From: Ramlibacter sp. WS9
GTDB lineage: Bacteria > Pseudomonadota > Gammaproteobacteria > Burkholderiales > Burkholderiaceae_C
Assembly (NCBI RefSeq): GCF_003797765.1
Contig: NZ_RKMB01000006.1
Location: 1-64,000, forward strand
Reading direction: 5' to 3'
Length of the DNA stretch: 64,000 bases
This document shows, one piece after another, positions 41,318 to 50,771 of this stretch. Position numbers and translations under genes: made by a program. The notes beneath the pieces are model-generated. The model had not been told where the DNA came from. It did not search any database and worked only from the letters and a program-made list of their open reading frames with translations. How positions within the stretch are numbered: the stretch's first letter is position 1; every line of letters begins with the position of its first letter.

Positions 41318-43870
41318 TCAGATCGTGATGCCGATCTTCAAGGCCAGGTAGCGCTCCAGCACTGCCATTTCATCGGCAGACGGCGCACCTCGGCCGGTGA
41401 TGGTCGAATAGATGCTGCCGCCGAAGCCGGCACGCGGCTGACCGTTCAGAAAGCCCCAGCCCAGCAGCATCTGGTCATTGGGTGACGGGGAGGTGGCAAA
41501 CGTCGCCGCCGTACGCCCCGAGATTTGCGCATTGATCCGCAGCTGCTGCGCAGTGCCGGTCGAGACCATGGAGAACACCGCGGGGGTGTTGGCGACCAGG
41601 GGGCTTGTGCCCGTCAACACGACCGTGGTACTGGCTGAATCGATCCACTTCGCCTGTGGCCGGCTGTTCACGAAAGCCAGTTCCGAGATGACGGCGGCGT
41701 TCGCGTTCGAGGCCTGGAACACGATGCCGCTGTTGGCGGAGCCCGGCACGCTCACCGCCGCGATGGCGAAGTGCGGATCGTTGACTTCGTACAAGACGCG
41801 GTTGCGTGGTTTGGGCTGCACGCCTGCGGAGGGGACGGTCTTGCGGCACCAGAACCCGTGCGTATTGGCTGCACTGTGGTCAGAGCGCTTTCTTCCGCCG
41901 CCCGTGCGCATGACGGGAGGGACCATCGTGCCCATGGAGCTGCTCTCGGCATTCGTCCAGTTCACCATCTCCATCGCGTTGCCGGGACTGGAGCCGTAAC
42001 CGGAGTCCGAAATCGCACGCACGACCTGGCCGTCGGCAGCCGGAACACCCAGCATGTAATCGGTATGCCCGTCGGCCAACTCCCACTTGCAAGCCGAATA
42101 CTTCGCCATGATCGCCATGGCGGCGTCCGTGACGCTGGTCGCCGCGTAGGCCACCGGGTCGGACAGCGAGAAGACCTTGCGCGGCGGCGGGACGTTCGGC
42201 CCGTCGCCGGTGTACGTCAGGGTGGCCACGCGATTGCGGCCCGGCGTGAACGTGAACGTGTCCTGTCCATTCGGCCCTGCGGGAATCACCAACGCTGTCT
42301 TGCTCAAGATGCCGCCATTGCTGGAGCTGACGTTCAGCGTGACTGGCGCGCCGAGGTTGCCTCGCGCATAGACGGTGATCGTGACCGACCCGTCGCCGCC
42401 GCCCCCGGCCCAGCCCGGGCCATCGTCGAAGATCGTTGCCTGCGAACGCGCAGCCGACCACTTCATCGGGCCCGACATTGCGGGCTCCAGCGTCTTGTTC
42501 TGGTGCCAGCCGGGCATGTGGTGGATGCCCTTGTTGCGGTATGTCCAATGGTTGCCGCCGCCCCAGCTGTAGATTTCGACGCCATTGCGGCCCGCATAGT
42601 CGACCAGCCGCTTGAAGGCCTCTTCCCAGCGGGGGTCGTCCAGCGGCATGCCGGTTTCGGTCAGCGCGAGTTTGCTCCCACCATGGGCCTTGGCCCAATC
42701 GACCGCGGGACGAAGCCGGTCGACGCCTGTGTCCAGGTTGATCGGCACGGTGCCCACGCCTGCGCTGGAGTTGCGCGCCGCTTCGAGGTCGAAGTCGAGC
42801 CCGTCGCCGTTGTTGAAGGCATCGAGATAGGCACGAACTTCATAAATGATGTTGACGCCGGGGAGCGGAAACCCAGGATTGTGGGTCCCGAGCGTCCAGG
42901 CTGACGACCGGTCGTTGCCGCCAACGTAGATCGGGTTGACGGGATCGATGCCGCGGATCGCATCGACCGCAGCGCGCGCGAACGCAGGCCATATCGTCAA
43001 GTCCTGGCCGCGTCCGTCGATCGATTCCACGACCTGCCCGGGCCTGGGCATGTTGAACGGCTCATTCATCAGGCCATAACCACCGAAACCGGGGTGGGCC
43101 TTCCATCGCGCCGCGATCCTCGACATGAAGTCGCTGTAATTGGCCCGCGTCAGTGTCGCCCCCGCCGCCAGCGCAAAGATGCGCGTGCGCACTTGGCGGC
43201 TGTCGTCGGTGTAGGGGTGGAACACAGGGTTGGTGAACTTCGCCAGCCCGATCACCGAACCATCCGCCTGGAAGACGAAATCGTCGTAACGGCAGCTGTT
43301 GTGCACATCGATGATGCACTTGATGCCGGCAGCGGCATGTGCGTCGAGCACGCCCGTGATGTATGAAGCGTAGCCCTCATGGAAGTTGCCGGGATTGCCG
43401 AGGGCGGTGCTGGTCGCCGTGTTTGCCGCCGTATCGTGCAGCATCGGCTGCAACCGCTCCCAACGGATCGGCAGGCGAGACTTCGTATAGCCATTGGCGG
43501 CCAGCCACGCAACGTCGGCACGACGGGGCAAGGTGTATTCGATGTTGGACTGCGCGCGCCCATCCAGGCGAACACTCACACCCGGATACTCCAGGCTGAG
43601 GAGATTGGTGCCGATGGCGAGCGGCGCGACGACCGGCGGCGCGGGCGTTGGTGCAGGCGATGGCGTGGGCGCAGGCGTGGGACCGGAATTGGGATCCGTC
43701 GGAGGAGTCGGCGCTGGGGCCGACCCCGGTGCTGGTGCTGGTGCTGGTGCTGGTGCTGGTGCGGGCGTAACGCCCGTGGCACTGTCGCCGCCCCCGCCAC
43801 CCCCACCACACGCGGTCATGGCTGCTGCCGCAGCCGAAACTGCTACTTTGGAAAACTCTCGACGCCGCAT
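41318..43870 (-). CDS. exported glycoside hydrolase (GH5-like) with Ig-like and LamG-like regions
   Basis: 850 residues from the ATG at 43870. A Tat-type leader (RRREFSKV, then AVSAAAAAMTAC) ends at a lipobox-like Cys followed by seven Gly, so it is probably an exported lipoprotein. An (AP)n and PT-rich linker (about 30-80) leads to a (beta/alpha)8 cellulase-type domain: acid/base Glu in GLMNEPFNMP (about 269) and nucleophile Glu in LALTETGMPLDD (about 405). A beta-sandwich segment near 490-560 and a LamG/concanavalin-like C-terminal part end with EMAVLERYLALKIGITI. It hydrolyses a beta-glycan outside the cytoplasm; the sugar is unknown. No other polysaccharide genes are adjacent. Confidence 0.8.
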   Translation of the reverse strand: MRRREFSKVAVSAAAAAMTACGGGGGGGDSATGVTPAPAPAPAPAPAPGSAPAPTPPTDPNSGPTPAPTPSPAPTPAPPVVAPLAIGTNLLSLEYPGVSVRLDGRAQSNIEYTLPRRADVAWLAANGYTKSRLPIRWERLQPMLHDTAANTATSTALGNPGNFHEGYASYITGVLDAHAAAGIKCIIDVHNSCRYDDFVFQADGSVIGLAKFTNPVFHPYTDDSRQVRTRIFALAAGATLTRANYSDFMSRIAARWKAHPGFGGYGLMNEPFNMPRPGQVVESIDGRGQDLTIWPAFARAAVDAIRGIDPVNPIYVGGNDRSSAWTLGTHNPGFPLPGVNIIYEVRAYLDAFNNGDGLDFDLEAARNSSAGVGTVPINLDTGVDRLRPAVDWAKAHGGSKLALTETGMPLDDPRWEEAFKRLVDYAGRNGVEIYSWGGGNHWTYRNKGIHHMPGWHQNKTLEPAMSGPMKWSAARSQATIFDDGPGWAGGGGDGSVTITVYARGNLGAPVTLNVSSSNGGILSKTALVIPAGPNGQDTFTFTPGRNRVATLTYTGDGPNVPPPRKVFSLSDPVAYAATSVTDAAMAIMAKYSACKWELADGHTDYMLGVPAADGQVVRAISDSGYGSSPGNAMEMVNWTNAESSSMGTMVPPVMRTGGGRKRSDHSAANTHGFWCRKTVPSAGVQPKPRNRVLYEVNDPHFAIAAVSVPGSANSGIVFQASNANAAVISELAFVNSRPQAKWIDSASTTVVLTGTSPLVANTPAVFSMVSTGTAQQLRINAQISGRTAATFATSPSPNDQMLLGWGFLNGQPRAGFGGSIYSTITGRGAPSADEMAVLERYLALKIGITI
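43728..43762. repeat. GGTGCT tandem repeat coding an Ala-Pro linker
   Basis: Almost six perfect copies of the hexamer GGTGCT (minus strand AGCACC, coding Ala-Pro) lie in the linker of the GH5-like lipoprotein. A likely slippage site that can change linker length. Confidence 0.8.
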
Positions 43871-44303
43871 CAATACCTCAACATGCCTGGCCGCAACCCC
43901 CCACGGGCGCAATCGCCGGTCTCAGCATGAAGCGGACACGCCTGAATCACACTACCTGCGGCGACTATAACCGCGAGCTGGTAGGGAGTTGTTTCTAGAC
44001 TTCGGCTTCATCGGTGATGCGGGCGCCGTCCGCACACCCCGTCTTCGCCCCAGTTGAGCACCGCCGCTCGTCAATCCGGGGATGCAAATCGCCCCGAAAA
44101 AAGTTACCTGCGTACTCGCGCGGACGATAAGAGTTGCAAAAAAACACTGTCTGAAAATACAGGCGTCCGCTGGCCTGGACACCGGCAGCGTTTGACCGCC
44201 TCGAGCAGCTGGACCATACTGCCCCCGCTCGGTCCTCTTCGTGGGCCGCGCATTCCGGGACGCAGACGGCATCAGCCGCCCGTTCCATCAGGGAGGAGGA
44301 AAG
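43871..44303. other. 433-bp non-coding stretch between divergent genes
   Basis: No supported gene. It holds the upstream regions of the GH5-like lipoprotein (leftward) and the multicopper oxidase (rightward). A TATAGT at about 43964-43969 on the minus strand is a possible -10 for the lipoprotein. Short open frames here carry no family pattern. Confidence 0.5.
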
Positions 44304-46340
44304 ATGAAGATCGCATCTCGTGGTGCGCGTGCGGGCATGCCTGCGGCGCTTTCCCTGCTGGTGGCATTCGGCGGCAACGCCGCCCTGGCGCAATCCGAAA
44401 CGCAGCAGGTGGTGGACAACCCGCCGCTCCTGCAACTCAAGCGCAAGGCGCCGCAAGCCCTGCTCAAGGCGGCGCCCCCGGGGACGCCGGCACCTGAATC
44501 CCGCGAAGCCTCGCTCGACCTGAACGTGGTCTACACCAGCGGCCAGCTGTGGAACCCGGCCGAGCGCCGGTTCGACGCCGTGAAGCTGCGCAGCTACCAG
44601 GGCACGAGCATCAACCCGAAGACGCCCTTCATCTCGCCGATGCTCGACATCAAGCCCGGCGACACCATCCGCGTCGCGCTGAACAACAAGCTGCCGGCCG
44701 ACCCCACCTGCACCGCCACGGGCGGCAACGTGAATGTGCCGCACTGCTTCAACGGCACCAACCTGCACACGCACGGCCTGTGGGTCAACCCCGCCGGCAA
44801 CGGCGACAACGTGCTGATCTCGATCAACCCGGGCGTGAGCTTCGAGTACGAGTACAACGTGCCGTCCGACCACCCGTCGGGCACCTTCTGGTACCACACC
44901 CACCTGCACGGCTCCACCGCGCTGCAGGTGTCCAGCGGCATGGCCGGCGCGCTCATCATCCGCGGCAAGCGGCCGCCGGTGAAGGGCGCCGACGGCAAGA
45001 TCGCGGGCGGCGACATCGACACCCTGCTCAAGCCCACGCGCGCCCAGCCGTTCAAGGAACGCGTGGTGGTGATGCAGCAGATCCAATACGCCTGCCGCGA
45101 CGCCAAGGGTGCCATCAAGACCAACCCGGACAAGACTTACCGCTGCGACCCGGGCGACGTCGGCGCCATCGAGGGCACCAACGGCGGCACCACCGGCTAC
45201 GACCTCTTCGGGCCTGGCGACTGGGCGGCGTCGGGGCGCTACACCAGCATCAACGGCCGTGTGCTGCCCACGTTCAAGGGCGTGAGCACCGGGCAGGTTG
45301 AGCGCTGGCGCGTCATCCACGGCGGGGTGCGCGATTCGATCAACCTGCAGTTCCGCAAACTCAAGCCCAATGCGCGCTCGCTCGACGGCCTGCGCGCCGC
45401 CGACAACACGGCCTTCATCGCGGACAACTGCACCGGCGAACCGCTGCCTCAACACCTGGTCGCGGCCGACGGCCTGACATTGGCCGCCGCCATGAAGACC
45501 ACCGAAACCGTGTTCCAGCCCGCCTACCGCTGGGACGCGCTGATGGTGTTCCCGCAGGCCGGTAAGTACTGCGTGATCGACGCCGACGCGCCGGCCTCCG
45601 CCAACGTGGACCAGGCCGCGCCGTCGCGCCAGTTGCTCGGCCTGGTCGAGGTGGCGCCGGGCCGTCCGGTGCCGGCCAACGTCACCGGCTACCTCACCGC
45701 GCAACTGGCCGCCGCGGCCGCCGTCAACATGCCGGGCAACGTTCGCGACGCGGTGGTGAGCGACTTGCGTAGCGGCCTGAAGCTCAGCGGCTTCGTGCCC
45801 CACCCGACCATCGCGCAGAGCGAGGTCACCGGCACGCAAACGCTGGCGTTCAACATCGTGCCCAGCAACCCCACTACGCCCGCGCAGTTCCAGGTGGACG
45901 GCAAATCATTCCAGCCGAATCGCGTGGATCGCGTGCTCAAGCTCCACGGCGTCGACGAATGGACGCTCACTTCCGACTTCGTGAGCCACCCGTTCCACAT
46001 CCACGTCAATCCCTTCCAGGTGGTAAAGATCCTCGACCCGAAAGGCAAGGACGTGAGCGGGCCGGACGCCATCGACGATGCCGACGGAACCATCGACACG
46101 CAATACCGCGGCCTGAAAGGCGTGTGGAAAGACACGCTCTGGGTCAAGAACATCGCGACGCCGGCTGGCGCGCCGGGCGGCCGCTACACCGTGGTCGTGC
46201 GCACGCGCTACCAGCGCTACATCGGCGACTACGTCCTGCACTGCCACATCCTGGACCATGAAGACCAGGGAATGATGCAGCTGATCCGCGTGTCGCTGCC
46301 CGACGGGACCGGCGGCACGAGCAAGGGGCATCACCACTGA
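44304..46340 (+). CDS. multicopper oxidase
   Basis: A 678-residue periplasmic copper oxidase with a Sec leader (MKIASRGARAGMPAALSLLV, cleavage near ALAQS). All four copper-binding segments are present: NLHTHGLW, WYHTHLHGS, HPFHIHVNPF and HCHILDHEDQGMM, with the Cys of HCH joining the type 1 and trinuclear sites and Met completing type 1. A large insertion near residues 230-320 separates the first and second domains. The C-terminus ends in HHH. It oxidises a phenolic or metal substrate with O2. GGAGGAGGAAAG precedes the ATG. Confidence 0.93.
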   Translation: MKIASRGARAGMPAALSLLVAFGGNAALAQSETQQVVDNPPLLQLKRKAPQALLKAAPPGTPAPESREASLDLNVVYTSGQLWNPAERRFDAVKLRSYQGTSINPKTPFISPMLDIKPGDTIRVALNNKLPADPTCTATGGNVNVPHCFNGTNLHTHGLWVNPAGNGDNVLISINPGVSFEYEYNVPSDHPSGTFWYHTHLHGSTALQVSSGMAGALIIRGKRPPVKGADGKIAGGDIDTLLKPTRAQPFKERVVVMQQIQYACRDAKGAIKTNPDKTYRCDPGDVGAIEGTNGGTTGYDLFGPGDWAASGRYTSINGRVLPTFKGVSTGQVERWRVIHGGVRDSINLQFRKLKPNARSLDGLRAADNTAFIADNCTGEPLPQHLVAADGLTLAAAMKTTETVFQPAYRWDALMVFPQAGKYCVIDADAPASANVDQAAPSRQLLGLVEVAPGRPVPANVTGYLTAQLAAAAAVNMPGNVRDAVVSDLRSGLKLSGFVPHPTIAQSEVTGTQTLAFNIVPSNPTTPAQFQVDGKSFQPNRVDRVLKLHGVDEWTLTSDFVSHPFHIHVNPFQVVKILDPKGKDVSGPDAIDDADGTIDTQYRGLKGVWKDTLWVKNIATPAGAPGGRYTVVVRTRYQRYIGDYVLHCHILDHEDQGMMQLIRVSLPDGTGGTSKGHHH

Positions 46341-46379
46341 GCCAGGCCGCTTCGTCAAAGTCAGCCGGAAGAAAAACCC

Positions 46380-47108
46380 ATGACCGCAACTCCGCAATTC
46401 CCGCGCACACTGCGCATCGGCATCCTCGTCTTCAACGACTTCGAGCCGCTGGACGTTTGGGGCTTCGTCGAGGCCTTTTCCATCTCGCGTTTCATCGGCA
46501 CCGGCTACGGCAGCCCGCCGCCCTTCCCTTTCGAGACGGTGCTCATCTCCAACGAAGTCAAGGGCTCGTCCTCCGGCGCGCAGCCGGCGCCGGTGAAGAG
46601 CATGAACGGCCCGCGCGTGGCGCCGGACCTCTTTCGCGATGAAGCGTTGAGCCAGCCGCTCGACGTATTGATGATCCCCGGCGGCGAGGGCGTGGGCGAC
46701 TTGCTGGGAGACGCGGCGTCGCTCGACGCGCTGATGGCCTGGGTGCTCGCAATGGACAAGCACGCCGCCCTGATGACGTCCGTGTGCACCGGCGCGGCCA
46801 TCCTCGCGAAGTCGGGCGTGCTCGACGGGCGCCCGGCCGCGACGAATCACCAGGCGTTCGGCTGGGTCGCCGGCTTCGGCCCTGGCGTGCTGTGGGACAA
46901 CGTCTCTCGCTGGGTGGACGCAGGGCGCTACGTCACTTCGGCCGGTGTGTCCGCCGGCACCGACATGGCGTGGCATCTCGTGTCGCGGCTCGCCGGCCGC
47001 GCCGTGGCGGAGCAGGCCGCGCTGGCGGCGGAATACGACTGGCATCGCGATCCAGAGCAGCCGATCTTCTATCCGCAGCAGGCCGCGGTGCCGTCGACTT
47101 CGGGGTAG
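46380..47108 (+). CDS. DJ-1/PfpI family protein
   Basis: A 242-residue class I glutamine-amidotransferase-like fold. IGILVFNDFEPLDVWG leads, then the nucleophile elbow TSVCTGAAILAKSG (Cys about 137) and the SAGVSAGTDMAWHLVSRLAG block. This variant resembles isonitrile-hydratase or AraC-associated DJ-1 proteins rather than PfpI proteases. It has no DNA-binding domain. It begins 39 bases after the multicopper oxidase. Function is unresolved (glyoxalase, hydratase or chaperone in relatives). Confidence 0.82.
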   Translation: MTATPQFPRTLRIGILVFNDFEPLDVWGFVEAFSISRFIGTGYGSPPPFPFETVLISNEVKGSSSGAQPAPVKSMNGPRVAPDLFRDEALSQPLDVLMIPGGEGVGDLLGDAASLDALMAWVLAMDKHAALMTSVCTGAAILAKSGVLDGRPAATNHQAFGWVAGFGPGVLWDNVSRWVDAGRYVTSAGVSAGTDMAWHLVSRLAGRAVAEQAALAAEYDWHRDPEQPIFYPQQAAVPSTSG

Positions 47109-47110
47109 CG

Positions 47111-47530
47111 CTATTCCAGGTGCGGCCGAAGCCAATCGGGCAGCGGCCGCGACTTCTGCGCCTTGAAGTCCACCCACACCGTGGTGGCACCTCCCGCCGC
47201 GTAGATGACACCGGGGTTGTCCGGGCGCTCCATCGTGGCCCAGCTCTCGAAGCTGCTGCCCTTGGGGTCGCTCGCGTACATCTTCAGCAGCACGTCGCCG
47301 GGGTATTCGAGCTGACGGTAGAAACTGCAGAAGGCATTGACAATCACCATGCCTTCGCCCTCCGGCGAAGGCTGGCAGCCAATCGAGCCAAGCCAGTCGA
47401 TGCGGCCTGTTTCGAGGTAGCGGAAGTACGTCGTGTTGTTGACGTGGCCCATCGCGTCCATGTCACCCCAACGGATGGGGATGCTCATCTCGTAGACCAG
47501 CTTCTTTTTCTCCGGCAACTCGATGCGCAT
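47111..47530 (-). CDS. acyl-CoA thioesterase (hotdog fold)
   Basis: A 139-residue hotdog-fold thioesterase of the YbgC/4-hydroxybenzoyl-CoA type: IPIRWGDMDAMGHVNNTTYF carries the catalytic Asp, followed by RYLETGRIDWL. The ATG at 47530 follows the SDR stop by five bases, so they form an operon. It releases CoA from a short acyl- or aryl-CoA. A longer frame upstream is antisense to the SDR and was rejected. Confidence 0.88.
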   Translation of the reverse strand: MRIELPEKKKLVYEMSIPIRWGDMDAMGHVNNTTYFRYLETGRIDWLGSIGCQPSPEGEGMVIVNAFCSFYRQLEYPGDVLLKMYASDPKGSSFESWATMERPDNPGVIYAAGGATTVWVDFKAQKSRPLPDWLRPHLE

Positions 47531-47535
47531 GCGCG

Positions 47536-48318
47536 TCAGGCCCCGAAGCCGTCGTCGGCCGCGATGACGGCGCCGTTGATGAAGTGGCTCTGGCTCGACG
47601 CGAGCAGCACGATCAGCGCATCCAGGTCTTCGGGCGAACCCACACGCTTTCGCGGCAGCATCTGCATGAGCTTTTGCCCCTGCTCGGTCGACCAGTGATG
47701 ATGGTTGATCTCGGTGTCGATGTAGCCCGGGCAGATGGCGTTGGTGTTGATCTCGAAGCGGCCCCACTCCAGCGCCATCGCCTTCGTCATCTGCACCACC
47801 GCCGCCTTGCTCATGCAGTAGGCGCCGATCTGCGGCAGCACCTTCAGCCCCGCCATGGAAGCGATGTTGATGATGCGGCCGCCCGTGTAGGTGCCCGGCG
47901 CCGCGCCGCGCGCGCGTGCCAGCATGCGCTTGCCCACTTCCTGCGCGACGAAGAAGGCGCCCTTGACGTTGGTGTCGAAGATGAAGTCGTAGTCTTCCTC
48001 GGTCACGTCCTGCAGGCGCTGCGTGGTGCTCACGCCCGAGTTGTTGACCAGGATGTCGATGGAGCCCACCTCGGTCTCCGCGTGCGCAACCGCCGACTTG
48101 ATGCTGGCCAGGGACGTGACGTCCAGCGGCGTCACGTGCGCGTCGCCGCCTTCGGCCTCGATCTGCGCGCGCAGGTCCTTCAGTTTCTCCACGCGGCGGC
48201 TGGCCAGCACGACGGCCGCGCCCGCGCGCGCCAGCGTTTTTGCGAACTGGGCGCCCAGCCCGCTCGAAGCGCCCGTCACGAAGGCGACGCGGCCCGATAG
48301 GTCGATGCTGTAACTCAC
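47536..48318 (-). CDS. short-chain dehydrogenase/reductase
   Basis: A 260-residue SDR. The NAD(P) loop is FVTGASSGLGAQF, the NNSG block ILVNNSGVST, catalytic Ser in INIASMAG, and YCMSKAA is the Tyr-x-x-x-Lys; SRR after the second strand favours NADP. It probably acts as a 3-oxoacyl or alcohol dehydrogenase with the thioesterase behind it. It is divergent from ETF-QO, with 141 bases between. Confidence 0.9.
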   Translation of the reverse strand: MSYSIDLSGRVAFVTGASSGLGAQFAKTLARAGAAVVLASRRVEKLKDLRAQIEAEGGDAHVTPLDVTSLASIKSAVAHAETEVGSIDILVNNSGVSTTQRLQDVTEEDYDFIFDTNVKGAFFVAQEVGKRMLARARGAAPGTYTGGRIINIASMAGLKVLPQIGAYCMSKAAVVQMTKAMALEWGRFEINTNAICPGYIDTEINHHHWSTEQGQKLMQMLPRKRVGSPEDLDALIVLLASSQSHFINGAVIAADDGFGA

Positions 48319-48459
48319 GAGAGTCTCCTGCCTAAAATAGTGGCTTCAGAAATAAGCACGGCCGTTCGATTCTGTTCCAGCGCGCAATAGAATCAAGTCC
48401 CATCTGCGACGCCGTCCGGTCGCACGCCGTTCGTCAAAACCATTATCACGGAACCTCCC

Positions 48460-50157
48460 ATGACCCACGAAGAAATACTGGCGCAGTACGGGCCGCGCGA
48501 AGCGATGGAATACGACGTGGTCGTCGTAGGCGGCGGCCCCGGCGGCCTGGCCACGGCCATCCGGCTCAAACAGCTGGCAGCTGAGCACGGCAAGGATGTC
48601 TCGGTCGTCGTTCTCGAAAAGGGTTCGGAGCCCGGCGCGCACATCCTGTCGGGTGCCATCATGGACCCGCGCGCGCTGTCCGAACTCATCCCCAATTGGA
48701 AAGAGCTGGGCGCACCGCTGAACCAGCCGGTGACGGACGACGCGATGATGTTCCTGGGCGAGCGGTCGGCCTTCCGCACACCCAACTTCCTCCTGCCGCA
48801 GTGCTTCCAGAATCACGGCAACTACATCGTCAGCCTGGGCAACGTGACGCGCTGGCTGGCGCAGCAGGCCGAGGGCCTGGGCGTTGAGATCTTCCCGGGC
48901 TTTGCCGCCGCGGAAGTTCTCTACAACGACAACGGTTCGGTCAAGGGCGTGGCCACCGGCAACATGGGCGTGGGCAAGGACGGCGAGCCGACGGAGAGCT
49001 TCCAGCTCGGCATGGAGCTGCACGCGAAGTACACCATCTTCGCCGAAGGCTCGCGCGGGCACCTGGGCAAGCAGCTCATCAGCAGGTTCAAGCTCGACGA
49101 AGGCAAGGATCCGCAGACCTACGGCCTGGGCGTGAAGGAACTGTGGGAGATCGACCCGAAGCGCCACCAGCCCGGCTTCGTGATGCACACCGCCGGCTGG
49201 CCGATGGACAACGACACCTACGGCGGCGCCTTCCTGTACCACATGGAAAACAACCAGGTGGTGCTGGGCTTCATCACCGGCCTGGACTACTCCAATCCGT
49301 ACCTCAGCCCGTTCGAGGAATTCCAGCGCTGGAAGACGCATCCCAACATCCGCTGGTACCTGGAAGGCGACGAGAGCCAGGGCATCAAGCCGGCGAAGCG
49401 CGTTTCCTACGGCGCACGTGCGATCACCGCCGGCGGCCTGCTGAGCCTGCCCAAGACGGTGTTCCCGGGTGGCGCACTGGTGGGTTGCGACGCCGGCTAC
49501 CTCAACGTGAGCCGCATCAAGGGCAGCCACGCCGCGATCAAGACCGGCATGCTGGCGGCGCAGGCCGCGTATGACGCTATCACCCACGGCCGCCAGCATG
49601 ACGAACTCTCCGCCTACCCGGCCGCGTTCGAGAAGTCGTGGCTGCACGAAGAGCTGAACAAGTCGCGCAATTTCAAGGCCTGGTTCAAGAAGGGCCTGTG
49701 GACGGCGACGCTGATGAACGGCATCGAGCAGTTCGCGCTGGGCGGCCGCATGCCCTGGACCTTGCGCCGCGACAAGCCCGATCACGCCTATCTCAAGCCC
49801 GCCGCGGAGTGCAAGCCCATCGTCTATCCCAAGCCGGACGGCAAGCTCACGTTCGATCGCCTGTCGTCGGTGTTCATCTCCAACACCAACCACGCCGAAG
49901 ACCAGCCCGCGCACCTCACGTTGAAAGATAACTCGATCCCGGTGCAGGTCAACCTCGCAAAATTCGCCGGGCCGGAGAGCCGCTACTGCCCGGCCGGCGT
50001 CTACGAGTTCGTCAAGAACGAGGACAACACCGACCGCCTGCAGATCAACGCGCAGAACTGCGTGCACTGCAAGACCTGCGACATCAAGGACCCGACGCAG
50101 AACATCGTATGGGTCACGCCCGAAGGCGGCGGCGGGCCGAACTACGTGAACATGTAG
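48460..50157 (+). CDS. electron-transfer flavoprotein:ubiquinone oxidoreductase
   Basis: 565 residues (ETF-QO). It passes electrons from acyl-CoA and amino-acid dehydrogenases, through ETF, to ubiquinone at the inner membrane. The FAD loop is DVVVVGGGPGGLATAIRLKQ; DAGYLNVSRIKGSHAAIKTG is the second flavin block; the C-terminal [4Fe-4S] ligands are CPAGVYEF and CVHCKTCDIKDP. Length is normal. It serves the branched-chain and other acyl-CoA pathways seen in this window. Confidence 0.95.
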   Translation: MTHEEILAQYGPREAMEYDVVVVGGGPGGLATAIRLKQLAAEHGKDVSVVVLEKGSEPGAHILSGAIMDPRALSELIPNWKELGAPLNQPVTDDAMMFLGERSAFRTPNFLLPQCFQNHGNYIVSLGNVTRWLAQQAEGLGVEIFPGFAAAEVLYNDNGSVKGVATGNMGVGKDGEPTESFQLGMELHAKYTIFAEGSRGHLGKQLISRFKLDEGKDPQTYGLGVKELWEIDPKRHQPGFVMHTAGWPMDNDTYGGAFLYHMENNQVVLGFITGLDYSNPYLSPFEEFQRWKTHPNIRWYLEGDESQGIKPAKRVSYGARAITAGGLLSLPKTVFPGGALVGCDAGYLNVSRIKGSHAAIKTGMLAAQAAYDAITHGRQHDELSAYPAAFEKSWLHEELNKSRNFKAWFKKGLWTATLMNGIEQFALGGRMPWTLRRDKPDHAYLKPAAECKPIVYPKPDGKLTFDRLSSVFISNTNHAEDQPAHLTLKDNSIPVQVNLAKFAGPESRYCPAGVYEFVKNEDNTDRLQINAQNCVHCKTCDIKDPTQNIVWVTPEGGGGPNYVNM

Positions 50158-50223
50158 CGTCGGCGAGTGTCATGCCGGACTTGATCCGAGCATCCATGAC
50201 TTTCGATCTTCCTCGCGTCGCGT

Positions 50224-50444
50224 CAGGCGGTACCCGGCAGGGCCTCACACTGTGGCGGTCGACGCTTCGCGCCGACTTCGCTGAGATTCTTGGCCCGGAG
50301 CCGGCGCCGTACAACTCACAGATCGCCTAAGGCCGATCTGTTCGGACAAGTCCGGCGAGTCAGTCAACGAAGCGCGCAAGCGCGCCCGGCCCCGGTCCAA
50401 GAATCTCAGCCACCACAAAGATCGGCCCTGCCGGGCACCGCCTG
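50224..50444 (+). repeat. TIR-bounded element, copy A (221 bp)
   Basis: Begins CAGGCGGTACCCGGCAGGGC and ends with its complement GCCCTGCCGGGCACCGCCTG (one G-T-type change). Inside is a second pair, TGAGATTCTTGG/CCAAGAATCTCA, so it is a stacked hairpin. Small size and terminal inverted repeats suggest a MITE-like element or a structured RNA. Confidence 0.8.
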
Positions 50445-50545
50445 ACGCGACATCCAACGTGTGGGCGGGCGTTGCATTGGAAACCCTCACTCGATCGAGA
50501 CTCGTCGGCGCGTGATCATCGCGCGCCAACAATCTCCCAGAGCGG

Positions 50546-50771
50546 CAGGCGGTGCCCGGCAAGGGCGATCTGTGTGAACGGCTGGGATTTCCGGCCTGGG
50601 GCCGGAGCGCGCCTTGGCGCGCCTCGTCAACTGACTCGCCGGACCTGTTTGAGCAGATCGGCCCTAGGCGATCTGCGAGTTGTACGGCGCCGGCCTCAGG
50701 CCGGAAATCCCAGCGAAGTCGGCGCGACAGCGACGACCGCCACACCGTGAGCCCTTGCCGGGCACCGCCTG
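50546..50771 (-). repeat. TIR-bounded element, copy B (226 bp), inverted
   Basis: Same element as copy A in the opposite orientation. Ends are CAGGCGGTGCCCGGCAAGGG and its complement; the inner arms are GGGATTTCCGGCCT and AGGCCGGAAATCCC. Compensating differences between copies keep both inner stems paired (the inner arms changed on both sides together). Confidence 0.8.

Noticed and set aside
44054-44497. 147-residue plus-strand frame before and inside the multicopper oxidase
   Set aside because: It overlaps the oxidase start in another frame, has no ribosome site and no recognisable domain.
43995-45839. 614-residue minus-strand frame
   Set aside because: Antisense to the multicopper oxidase; composition typical of a shadow frame.
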